In this document: piece by piece, positions 20,139 through 27,599 of the stretch
Numbering within the stretch: the first letter of the stretch is position 1
How the letters are laid out: each line of letters opens with the position of its first letter
Assembly: GCF_001748145.1 (NCBI RefSeq)
Contig: NZ_BCQA01000001.1
Location: 5,048,501-5,112,500 of the forward strand
Length of the DNA: 64,000 nt
Source: Bosea sp. BIWAKO-01
GTDB taxonomy: Bacteria; Pseudomonadota; Alphaproteobacteria; Rhizobiales; Beijerinckiaceae
Direction: 5' to 3'
Program-made: the position numbers and the translations under genes
Notes under the pieces: model-generated
Told to the model about the DNA's origin: nothing
Seen by the model: the letters and a program-made list of their open reading frames with translations, nothing else
The model's database searches: none

Positions 20139-20344
20139 TGCCATATGTCAATCTCCAGATCACCAAGGGTGCGACCCGGGAACAGAAGGCCGAGATCGTC
20201 AAGGAGTTCACGCAGACCCTTGTCCGCGTGCTCGGCAAGAACCCGGACAACACCCATATCGTGATCCAGGAGATCGAGCGCGAGGACTGGGGCCATGCCG
20301 GCGTGCTCGTCGCCGACAGGCCAAGCAATCCCGGAAAGGCCTGA
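20138..20344 (+). CDS. 4-oxalocrotonate tautomerase-like protein inside the suf operon
   Basis: A 68-residue protein starting MPYVNLQITKGATREQKAEI, which after methionine removal exposes the catalytic Pro1 of the tautomerase superfamily. The following helix and VLGKNPDNTHIVIQEI strand match the 4-OT subunit. Family members are homohexamers that shift keto-enol tautomers of unsaturated acids. The ATG overlaps the sufD stop and sufS starts 2 bases after its TGA, so it is a true operon member. A role in iron-sulfur assembly is not established, and no substrate can be named. Confidence 0.88.
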   Translation: MPYVNLQITKGATREQKAEIVKEFTQTLVRVLGKNPDNTHIVIQEIEREDWGHAGVLVADRPSNPGKA

Positions 20345-20346
20345 CG

Positions 20347-21585
20347 ATGAATGCGCCAGTGAAGCCCTATGACGTTGCGGCGATCCGCCGGGATTTCCCG
20401 ATCCTGAGCCGGGAGGTCTACGGAAAGCCGCTGGTCTATCTCGACAATGCGGCTTCGGCGCAAAAGCCGAATGTCGTCATCGATGCGATGAGCCGGCTGA
20501 TGCGCGAGGACTATGCCAATGTCCATCGCGGCCTGCACTACCTCGCCAACGCTTCGACTGAGGCCTATGAGGCGGCGCGCGAAAGCGCGCGCCGCTTCCT
20601 GAATGCCGCCCATCTCGAAGAGATTATCTTCACCCGGTCCTCGACCGGCGCGCTGAATCTCGTTGCCTCGTCTCTCGGTCGCCATCTCGGTATCCAGGAG
20701 GGCGACGAGATCATTCTCTCGCTCCTCGAGCACCATTCCAACATCGTGCCCTGGCACTATTGGCGCGAGCGGCATGGCGCGGTGATCAAATGGGCGCCGA
20801 TCGACGAGGACGGCAATTTCCTCATCGAGGAATTCGAGAAGCTGATCTCGCCGCGCACCAAGGTCGTGGCACTGACCCACATGTCGAATGCGATCGGCAC
20901 GATCGTTCCGATCGCCGAGGTTGCTGCCATCTGTCAGGCCTATCGGATTCCGCTGGTCGTGGACGGCAGCCAGAGCGCAGTGCATCTGCCGGTCGACGTG
21001 CAGACCCTCGGCTGCGATTTCTACTGCTTCACCGGCCACAAGACCTATGGACCGACTGGCTCCGGTGTCCTCTGGGGCAAGCGCGAATGGCTGGAAAAGC
21101 TGCCCCCCTATGAGGGCGGAGGCGAGATGATCGTCACCGTCAGCGAGGACACGGTCACCTATAACGACCCTCCGCATCGCTTCGAGGCGGGTACGCCGGC
21201 GATCGTCGAGGCCGTGGGGCTCGGTGCCGCGCTCGACTACATGATGGCGCTGGGGCGCGAGAATATCGCCGCCCACGAGGCCAAGCTCACCAGCTACGCG
21301 ATGCAGCGGCTCGGCGAGATGAACTCAATCCGGATATTCGGCAGGGCTGCGAACAAGGGGGCGATCGTCTCCTTCGAGTTGAAGGGCGCGCATGCGCATG
21401 ACGTTGCGACCGTGATCGACCGCGCAGGTGTCGCAGTCAGGGCCGGTACCCATTGCGCGATGCCCCTTCTGGCCCGATATGGAGTGACGTCGACCTGCAG
21501 GGCTTCTTTCGGCCTCTACAATACGCTGGAAGAGGTCGACCATCTGGTCGAGGCGTTGCGGAAGGCCGAGAACCTTTTCGCCTGA
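20347..21585 (+). CDS. sufS: cysteine desulfurase SufS
   Basis: Group-II cysteine desulfurase feeding sulfur to the SufBCD scaffold. The 412-residue product begins with DVAAIRRDFPIL and YLDNAASAQKP, has the PLP lysine Lys232 in TGHKTYGPTG, and the persulfide cysteine Cys384 in TSTCRASFG. This pattern, with RAGTHCAMPLL before the cysteine, separates SufS from the NifS-type enzyme at the operon's start. It starts 2 bases after the tautomerase stop, so co-translation is likely. No SufE partner gene is seen in the window. Confidence 0.97.
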   Translation: MNAPVKPYDVAAIRRDFPILSREVYGKPLVYLDNAASAQKPNVVIDAMSRLMREDYANVHRGLHYLANASTEAYEAARESARRFLNAAHLEEIIFTRSSTGALNLVASSLGRHLGIQEGDEIILSLLEHHSNIVPWHYWRERHGAVIKWAPIDEDGNFLIEEFEKLISPRTKVVALTHMSNAIGTIVPIAEVAAICQAYRIPLVVDGSQSAVHLPVDVQTLGCDFYCFTGHKTYGPTGSGVLWGKREWLEKLPPYEGGGEMIVTVSEDTVTYNDPPHRFEAGTPAIVEAVGLGAALDYMMALGRENIAAHEAKLTSYAMQRLGEMNSIRIFGRAANKGAIVSFELKGAHAHDVATVIDRAGVAVRAGTHCAMPLLARYGVTSTCRASFGLYNTLEEVDHLVEALRKAENLFA

Positions 21586-21599
21586 ACGGGATTGTTGTG

Positions 21600-21983
21600 A
21601 TGAGTGAGAGCGCCACCGAAGAGCTGAAGCCGAACGCCCCCAGCATGGGCGCGAGCTCGGGCCTGCCGCCGGAGGAGATCGATCGTCTCACCGATGATAT
21701 CGTTGCGGCGCTGAAGACGGTCTACGACCCGGAAATTCCGGCTGACATCTATGAGCTCGGCCTGATCTACAGGGTCGATATCGCCGATGACCGCCAGGTC
21801 GCGATCGACATGACGCTGACTGCGCCAGGATGCCCCGTTGCCGGCGAGATGCCGGGCTGGGTCGAGAATGCGGTGAGCGCCGTGCCCGGCGTCGCCGCGG
21901 TGACGGTGAACATGACCTTCGATCCGCCCTGGGACCAGTCCCGGATGTCGGACGAGGCCAGAGTAGCGCTCGACATGTGGTGA
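21600..21983 (+). CDS. sufT: SufT (DUF59/MIP18-family) Fe-S maturation protein
   Basis: A 127-residue protein with a Ser/Pro-rich leader of about 30 residues and then a DUF59 domain. The domain shows VYDPEIPADIYELGLIYRVD, the conserved Asp-Pro-Glu metal/cluster region, LTAPGCPVAGEMP with the conserved cysteine, and a FDPPWD near the C-terminus. SufT is linked to iron-sulfur protein maturation under high demand. The ATG is 14 bases after the sufS stop, so it is the last clear suf-operon gene here. PaaD is a paralogue, but the context favours SufT. Confidence 0.93.
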   Translation: MSESATEELKPNAPSMGASSGLPPEEIDRLTDDIVAALKTVYDPEIPADIYELGLIYRVDIADDRQVAIDMTLTAPGCPVAGEMPGWVENAVSAVPGVAAVTVNMTFDPPWDQSRMSDEARVALDMW

Positions 21984-22002
21984 CAAGGGCAGGCGGGCTT
22001 CC

Positions 22003-22914
22003 GTGCCGGGACAGCGCAGGACGAACGAGCGGGAGCTCGCAATCGTGCGGCGCGCATATGCCCGGCAGATGCTCGCCAGCGTCGGTGTCGCCGACAATCC
22101 TGCGCTCGAGAGCGCTTTTGCGGCAGTTGCGCGCGAGCGCTTCATCGGGCCGCCGCCATGGCATATGTCGCGCGGCGGCAGCTATGCGATCCTGACATCG
22201 AGCGATCCGACCGTCGTCTATCAGGACGTCCTGATCGCCTTGGCGCCGGAGCGCGGCGTCAATAATGGCAGCCCAAGCCTGCATGCCCATTGGCTGAACG
22301 CGCTGAAGCCGTGCCCGGGCGAACGCGTTGTCCATATCGGCGCTGGCACCGGATATTATACGGCAATCCTGGCGCAGCTTGTCGGCCCTGCGGGACAGGT
22401 GCTGGCGGTCGAGTACGATCCGGCCCTGGCCGAGCGTGCCGCCGCCAATCTGGCGGATCAGCCCTCGGTCACGGTCGTCAACGGCGACGGCGCCGAATGG
22501 CCGCGCGAGCCGGTCGATTGCATCTACGTCAATTTCGCCGCCGCGCGCCCGGCCGAAGCATGGCTCGACCGCCTCGCGCCCGGCGGCCGGCTGATCTTCC
22601 CGCTTGGCGTACCCGGGCCGGTCGATGAAAGGGGCAGGAGAGGGCGACATTCCTTTCGCGGTGCGGGCTACCTGGTTGAATCGCACGGCGAGAGCTTCAG
22701 CGTCTCCTGGCTCGGAATGGCATCCTTTGTCTGCGCTGAAGGGGCCCTTGCCGGGACGCCGGCCGAGCAGGCGGCCCTGTGGACGGCGTTCGGCGGCGGA
22801 GATGCGGAATTCGTGCGCAGCCTGAGGCGCGGCGACGAAAAATCCTCTGCGCGGCTCTGGCTCCAGGGCAATGGCTGGAGCCTGAGTTACGACGCAGCCA
22901 CGAAGGATCGATGA
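22003..22914 (+). CDS. PCMT-like SAM-dependent methyltransferase
   Basis: A 303-residue protein with a GTG start, 19 bases after the sufT stop. It has a Rossmann methyltransferase core with the SAM motif VHIGAGTGYYTAIL (about residues 108-121) and the acidic end of strand two in VEYDPALAE. The N-terminal FIGPPPWHMSRGG and the overall order resemble protein-L-isoaspartate O-methyltransferases, but the canonical Pcm N-terminal motif is altered, so the substrate may differ. It may be transcribed with suf, but nothing else connects it to cluster assembly. Confidence 0.75.
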   Translation: MPGQRRTNERELAIVRRAYARQMLASVGVADNPALESAFAAVARERFIGPPPWHMSRGGSYAILTSSDPTVVYQDVLIALAPERGVNNGSPSLHAHWLNALKPCPGERVVHIGAGTGYYTAILAQLVGPAGQVLAVEYDPALAERAAANLADQPSVTVVNGDGAEWPREPVDCIYVNFAAARPAEAWLDRLAPGGRLIFPLGVPGPVDERGRRGRHSFRGAGYLVESHGESFSVSWLGMASFVCAEGALAGTPAEQAALWTAFGGGDAEFVRSLRRGDEKSSARLWLQGNGWSLSYDAATKDR

Positions 22915-22925
22915 TTTCTGCCGAG

Positions 22926-23228
22926 TTATAGCTCTGCCAGCATCGCTGCCTTGGCAGCGCAGATGCGCCCCTCATTGCGCGTGTAAAAGGTCCATTGCCT
23001 GATCCGCTTCGGCGTCACCAGCCCGGCCCGCACGAGAACCTTCATGTGTTCGCTCAGCGTCGGCTGGCTGATACCGAGCTTCTCGGCGATGAAGACTCCG
23101 CAAACCCCATCCTCGACCAGATCTCCGTCGACCTGTGGTGGAAAATGCGCGCGCGGATCCTTCAACCAATCCAGGATCTGGAGACGGCGCTCATTGGCGA
23201 GCGCGCGGAACATGTCTGCCGGGTTCAT
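22926..23228 (-). CDS. ArsR-family transcriptional regulator
   Basis: A 100-residue winged-helix repressor. ALANERRLQILDWLKDP is the first helix pair, EKLGISQPTLSEHMKVLVRAGL is the recognition helix block, and RQWTFYTRNE the wing. I used the ATG at MNPADMF, because the longer open frame upstream lacks family similarity. Only one cysteine pair is possible (Cys43, Cys90), and there is no ArsR or SmtB metal motif, so its ligand is unknown. It is divergent from the phzF-like gene with 81 bases between starts, a layout suggesting that it controls itself and that gene. Confidence 0.85.
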   Translation of the reverse strand: MNPADMFRALANERRLQILDWLKDPRAHFPPQVDGDLVEDGVCGVFIAEKLGISQPTLSEHMKVLVRAGLVTPKRIRQWTFYTRNEGRICAAKAAMLAEL

Positions 23229-23309
23229 TCTGGCACTTTGCCAAATCCCTAATTCATGGCAAGAGGAATCCCTCTGAGCCACCGGATTCCAGCGTCGATC
23301 GGAGCCGCC

Positions 23310-24197
23310 ATGCCGTCCTACCCCTTTGAAACCGTCGATGTCTTCACGGACCGTCGCTTTGGCGGAAATCCACTGGCCGTCTTCACCGATGCGCGGGGCA
23401 TGTCGGACGCGCAGATGCAGTCCTTGGCGGCGGAGATGAATCTCAGCGAGACGACCTTCGTGCTGCCGCCCGACGATCCGGCCCACACGGCACGTGTCCG
23501 CATCTTTCATCGCACCGGCGAGATGCCGTTTGCGGGCCATCCCAACGTCGGCGCGGCCTGCGTGCTGGCGCGGCATGGCCGCGACCGCGATGGCGTGCTG
23601 CTCTTCGAGGAAATCGCAGGCCTCGTCGAGGTGAAGGTTGAGCGAGATTCCAAGGGCAGGGTGACGGGGGCCACGATCGCAGCGCCGCAACCGCTCTCGA
23701 CAGGCATCACGCTCCCGGTCGCCGGCATTGCCGCCTGTGCCGGCCTGAACCCATCGGATGTGGTGGTCGCGTCGCACCAGCCGCTCCAGGCCTCGGTCGG
23801 AGTGCGCTTCGTGCTGACTGAAGTGAAGGCGGAGGCTCTGTCACGGGCCGTTCCCGACCTCGCAGCGTTCCGGTCGCTTGAAGCGGCGCACCCGGAGCTG
23901 GAGAAGCGGCTATCGCTCTTCCTCTATGCGCGCGATGGGGAGAGCATCCGCGCCCGCATGTTTGCGCCATTGGCCGGTACATGGGAGGACCCGGCAACGG
24001 GTTCGGCGAGTGCCACGCTGGCAGCGTTGCTGCTATCGCTCGGTGGTGGGGAGAGTGCGCGCTTCGAACTCACCCAGGGCGTCGAGATGGGGCGCCCGAG
24101 TCTGCTGCAATTGACGGCGCGGCGCGCCGAGGACGGCATCCGCGCGACCGTCGGCGGCGGATGCGTACCAGTGCTGCGCGGCGAGGCGCAGCTTTAG
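23310..24197 (+). CDS. PhzF-family isomerase/epimerase
   Basis: A 295-residue diaminopimelate-epimerase-fold enzyme of the PhzF group. Hallmarks are FGGNPLAVF, the catalytic Glu47 in MNLSETTF, TGEMPFAGHPNVGAA and EDPATGSASATLAA. PhzF itself isomerises DHHA in phenazine synthesis, but no other phz genes are here, so this is one of the many housekeeping PhzF-like proteins of unknown substrate. GGAG lies 5 bases before the ATG. It is divergent from an ArsR regulator and ends convergently with a YjbR gene across a two-hairpin repeat. Confidence 0.92.
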   Translation: MPSYPFETVDVFTDRRFGGNPLAVFTDARGMSDAQMQSLAAEMNLSETTFVLPPDDPAHTARVRIFHRTGEMPFAGHPNVGAACVLARHGRDRDGVLLFEEIAGLVEVKVERDSKGRVTGATIAAPQPLSTGITLPVAGIAACAGLNPSDVVVASHQPLQASVGVRFVLTEVKAEALSRAVPDLAAFRSLEAAHPELEKRLSLFLYARDGESIRARMFAPLAGTWEDPATGSASATLAALLLSLGGGESARFELTQGVEMGRPSLLQLTARRAEDGIRATVGGGCVPVLRGEAQL

Positions 24198-24288
24198 GTC
24201 ACGGGACCGGATCTCGGATCCGGTGACCTCATCCTCTGTGGTCGCATCGGCCTTCCTGAAAACCGCGCTCCACGTTTCCGGCCGATGC
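24197..24288. repeat. paired hairpins between convergent genes (copy 2 of the intergenic repeat)
   Basis: GGTCAC and GTGACC (24197-24202, 24223-24228) with CCGGAT/ATCCGG inside make the first hairpin. GCATCGGCC (24244-24252) and GGCCGATGC (24280-24288) make a second. It resembles the element at 7114-7191 in the GGACCGGAT first arm and the GCATCGGC second arm. Its second loop is longer, with extra sequence. It occupies a gap between the ends of a plus-strand and a minus-strand gene. Confidence 0.65.
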
Positions 24289-24289
24289 C

Positions 24290-24652
24290 TTAGCCGTTCA
24301 ACCCCAATTGCTGGCGCAGCGTCTTTGTCAGCTTGAGCGCAATCAGGCGATGGCTTTCGCGGAGATAATCCCGAAGCGCATCGTCGGCCATGCTCTCATC
24401 CGATTGACGCTGGATCCAGGTCATTCCCCGTGAGGCGAGATAGGGGGCAGGCCGCAGGCCGGGCTGCTCCTGGAGGATGGCATAGGCCATATCCGAGCAT
24501 TTGAAGGTGACGGCCAGCGGCTTGCCGCCGCTCCAGCCGGCAATGGCAAAAACCTTGCCGCCGACCTTCCAGACATGGGCGCCGCCCCATTGGACGACGT
24601 GGCTCGTCGCTGCAAGGGAGGCGCAGAACGCGTTGTAATCATCCAGCGTCAT
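24290..24652 (-). CDS. MmcQ/YjbR-family DNA-binding-fold protein
   Basis: A 120-residue protein of the YjbR fold. Signature segments are HVVQWGGAHVWKVGGKVFAI and, later, ASRGMTWIQRQSDESMADDALRDYLRESHRL. The family resembles double-wing DNA-binding domains, but its function is not known. The ATG has no clear strong ribosome site. It is preceded on the minus strand by a dehydrogenase gene with a 35-base gap, so the two are probably one transcript. Confidence 0.85.
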   Translation of the reverse strand: MTLDDYNAFCASLAATSHVVQWGGAHVWKVGGKVFAIAGWSGGKPLAVTFKCSDMAYAILQEQPGLRPAPYLASRGMTWIQRQSDESMADDALRDYLRESHRLIALKLTKTLRQQLGLNG

Positions 24653-24687
24653 TGGCGCACCCGCGCTCCCATTGCGAGCGTGAGTGC

Positions 24688-25761
24688 TCAGAACTGCTCA
24701 GCGTCGATGCCGTAGCGCGCTGCTGCGCCCTTGATCTGCGACCAGGTCTCATCGTCAAGGGGAATCCCCGAGCGGCCGCGCTCGGCGCGGATCGCGCGCT
24801 CCTTGTCGCCGGGCGCCAGCACGGGGTTAGCCGGGTCCTGTGGCTTCGCGGCGCGAACAAACGCGAGATAGCTCTCGGTCCGGCTCTTGCGGAGCGCGGC
24901 GTCCGGTTCCAGCCGCGACGGGTCGATCAGCACGCCGAACAGCGAATTGATGATCCAGCTCCTCTGCGGCTTTTCGTCGATACGGGCAGCGCCCATCAGC
25001 CCGGCAGAGAGCAGTTCGGCAATCAGCGAGAGGCCGGCGCCCTTGTGATCGCCGAAGGGCAGCAACGCGCCGAGCGGCAGGTCCGGAATGGCATGCGGGA
25101 AGACATGGGCGGGATCGGTCGTTGGCCTGCCCTCGCCATCGATGATGTAGCCCGGAGGCACCTCAACGCCCTTGTTCAGCGCGACGCGAGCCTTGCCATG
25201 CGCCATGCGGCTGGTGGCGAAATCCAGGATGATCGGCTCACCGTCAGGCACGGGAATGCCGATGGCGTGCGGATTGGTGCCGAAACGGGCTTCCTTGGCG
25301 GCATAGGGCGCGACGATCGGCGGACGGCCCGCGACATTCACCCAGAAGAACGAGATCAGACCGGCTTCCGCAGCGATCTCGGCATAGTGGCCGATGCGGC
25401 CGATATGGTGCGCGTCCAGCAGATTGACGATGGCGACGCCACCGACCTGCGCCATCGTGGCTGCGCGTTCGACCGCCCCGCGCGCGGTGGGCTGCCCGAG
25501 CGCGACCTGGCCATCGATGATCAGGAAGGGAGCACTGTCGAGTTTCGTAACGGGCGCGGCGTCGGGTTTCAGGTTCCCGTCCGCCAGCGAGGTGAAATAG
25601 AGCGGGATCATGCCGACACCATGGCTGTCATGGCCGCTCAGATTGGCGAGCACGAGATGGTGCGCCGTCTCCTGCGCCTGCGCCTCCGTCCAGCCGGCCT
25701 TTATGACCATCTCGCGGACGAGGGCATGGAGCGATTCCGGGCGGTGCAGGCGATAGGTCAT
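24688..25761 (-). CDS. Ldh2-family malate/L-lactate-type dehydrogenase
   Basis: NAD(P)-dependent 2-hydroxyacid or ureidoglycolate oxidoreductase of the LDH2/MDH2 fold, 357 residues from the ATG used. Motifs include HLVLANLSGHDSHGVGM (active-site His pair region), GVAIVNLLDAHHIGRIGHY, PIILDFATSRMAHGKARVA and PFGDHKGAGLSL, all typical of the family. The substrate cannot be told from sequence; malate, sulfolactate, ureidoglycolate and others occur. An upstream GTG (codon 11 earlier, with a GGGGG site) is an alternative start. It lies minus-strand, upstream of YjbR. Confidence 0.88.
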   Translation of the reverse strand: MTYRLHRPESLHALVREMVIKAGWTEAQAQETAHHLVLANLSGHDSHGVGMIPLYFTSLADGNLKPDAAPVTKLDSAPFLIIDGQVALGQPTARGAVERAATMAQVGGVAIVNLLDAHHIGRIGHYAEIAAEAGLISFFWVNVAGRPPIVAPYAAKEARFGTNPHAIGIPVPDGEPIILDFATSRMAHGKARVALNKGVEVPPGYIIDGEGRPTTDPAHVFPHAIPDLPLGALLPFGDHKGAGLSLIAELLSAGLMGAARIDEKPQRSWIINSLFGVLIDPSRLEPDAALRKSRTESYLAFVRAAKPQDPANPVLAPGDKERAIRAERGRSGIPLDDETWSQIKGAAARYGIDAEQF

Positions 25762-25939
25762 GTGTGTTCGAGCCGCTTCTGGTGAGAGTGTCACAGTGCA
25801 TGCCCCCGTCCGTCATGCAATGCGCGCGGTGAAATGGCGCCGTTGCGCCGCAACACCTCGACGTCGCGCTTACCGATCCTTATGTAGGAAATGCAATCCT
25901 GTTTCATCGGGCCTTGAACCCGATCGAGGAGGGAAGAGG

Positions 25940-26335
25940 ATGTTTTCAATTCCGGGCCTGAAGGTGGTGTCGCTGACCGACGCTGCTGCGACGCGTATCC
26001 GCGAGATCATGGCGCAATCGGCGCTCGACAATCCGGACGCGCCGGCGCTCGGCCTTCGTGTCGGCGTCAAGAAGGGCGGCTGCGCGGGGATGGAGTACAC
26101 CTTCGAGGTCGCCCGTGAGGCGCATAAGGGCGACGAGATCGTCACCGAGAAGGATGCGACCGTGATCGTCGATGCCAAAGCTGTGCTCTTCCTGCTCGGC
26201 ACCGAGCTGGATTTCAGGAGCGACCGCTTCTCCTCGACCTTCGTCTTCAACAACCCGAACCAGGTTTCGGCCTGCGGCTGCGGCGAATCGGTCGAGATCA
26301 AGCCGCGCGCCGAAACGGTGCTCACCGGCTCCTGA
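25940..26335 (+). CDS. sufA: A-type Fe-S carrier SufA/IscA
   Basis: Carries assembled iron-sulfur clusters to target proteins. The 131-residue product has the A-type pattern LRVGVKKGGCAGMEYTF with the first cluster cysteine, and a C-terminal ACGCGES with the other two. It starts with an ATG after GAGGAGGGAAGAGG. In rhizobial suf operons this gene usually follows sufT directly; here it stands about 4 kb downstream, separated by five unrelated genes, three of them on the opposite strand, so it needs its own promoter. Confidence 0.93.
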   Translation: MFSIPGLKVVSLTDAAATRIREIMAQSALDNPDAPALGLRVGVKKGGCAGMEYTFEVAREAHKGDEIVTEKDATVIVDAKAVLFLLGTELDFRSDRFSSTFVFNNPNQVSACGCGESVEIKPRAETVLTGS

Positions 26336-26354
26336 TCCCCGGATATTGCGCGAG

Positions 26355-27419
26355 TCAGGCCACGCGGCTTGTCGTGTCCAGCGCCTCTTCCGTGATGGTG
26401 CGGTTGCGGCCGTCACGCTTGGCTTGCATCAAGGCCTGATCGGCGCGATCGACCAGTGATCCGGCGGTATCGCCCCGACGATAGACCGAGACCCCCAGCG
26501 AGATGGTGATCCGACCGAGGTTTTCGTTGGTCGAGCGCTTGATCAACTCGCGCGTGAGAAGCGCCTGACGCACAGTCTCGGCACCGAACTTGCCCGCGAC
26601 GATATCGGCTTCGGGCAGGATGATTGCAAACTCCTCGCCGCCGAAGCGCGAGATCACCGCCTTCTCCTTGAATTTGTCCTTCATGGTGCGGGCGACAAGG
26701 CGCAGCACCTGATCGCCGGTCAGATGGCCATGTGCGTCGTTGAAGGTCTTGAAGAAGTCGATATCGGCCATGACCAGCGCAAAGGGCTCGCGCTGCAGGG
26801 TCGCCTGGTCGATCGATTTCTGCAGCATCTCCTCGAAGTGCCTGCGATTGGCGAGGCCGGTCAGAGGATCGGTCAGCGCCTCGGCCCGCGTCGTTTCCAG
26901 CGCCTCGCGAAGATGGCGGATCTCGTTGGAGCTGTCCTTCAATTGCGACTCGAGCTGGGTCTTGCGCACCACCTCTTCGCGGGTCGACATGACCAGCGCC
27001 TCGACCCATTCGCGCAAGCGCTGCCGGTCGGTCGTGGGCGGGACTTCGTCCGACATTGCGCTGAGGCGTCCGTGATAGCGCTCGCTCGAGTCCAGCGCGC
27101 GATCGACCAGCGACATCAGGCTGTCGATCTCCCCGAGAACCTGCAGGCTGGTGCGTTCGGCCTGGCGCACGAGCCGTTCGGTGCTGATGAAGCGGTCATA
27201 AAGGCTGTCGATATCGGCAGCGCCGACCTGCCCCTCACTACCGGTGATGATCGCGTTCATCGCCATGCTGAGTGCCGGCATCTCGCCGCTCAGATGTGCG
27301 TACCAGACCTCGAAGGCGCGGGGATAGCCGGGAGAGCCATGTTGGCGCATGGCCGCAACGACACGGTCGGGCAGGTCGGACGTGTACTGGGAGGACTGCG
27401 TCTGTTCGCTCATCGTCAT
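26355..27419 (-). CDS. cytoplasmic GGDEF diguanylate cyclase
   Basis: Makes cyclic di-GMP from two GTP. The 354-residue product has no membrane helix. Its N-terminal half is helical with a coiled-coil stretch (about 150-180), and the C-terminal GGDEF domain carries an intact GGEEF active site (residues 260-264) and DIDFFKTFND metal-binding segment. The RxxD inhibitory site usually found five residues before GGEEF is absent (KEKA), so product inhibition is not expected. The start is an ATG two codons before another; neither has a strong ribosome site. It converges on sufA. Confidence 0.92.
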   Translation of the reverse strand: MTMSEQTQSSQYTSDLPDRVVAAMRQHGSPGYPRAFEVWYAHLSGEMPALSMAMNAIITGSEGQVGAADIDSLYDRFISTERLVRQAERTSLQVLGEIDSLMSLVDRALDSSERYHGRLSAMSDEVPPTTDRQRLREWVEALVMSTREEVVRKTQLESQLKDSSNEIRHLREALETTRAEALTDPLTGLANRRHFEEMLQKSIDQATLQREPFALVMADIDFFKTFNDAHGHLTGDQVLRLVARTMKDKFKEKAVISRFGGEEFAIILPEADIVAGKFGAETVRQALLTRELIKRSTNENLGRITISLGVSVYRRGDTAGSLVDRADQALMQAKRDGRNRTITEEALDTTSRVA

Positions 27420-27599
27420 CGCCCGACCGGAGCCGATCCCGCTGGCCACACCGGCCATCTCGGGCTCGATTGTGAATCGAAGCGGGACATTCTGTCCGTC
27501 ATGACGGCGGCAATCGCGCCCCGCAGGGTGGCTGCGGGAAGCCCTAGCCACTCACTCAGATTGGAGGAACGGTGTTAAGATACCGTTGATGCTGCGGTG

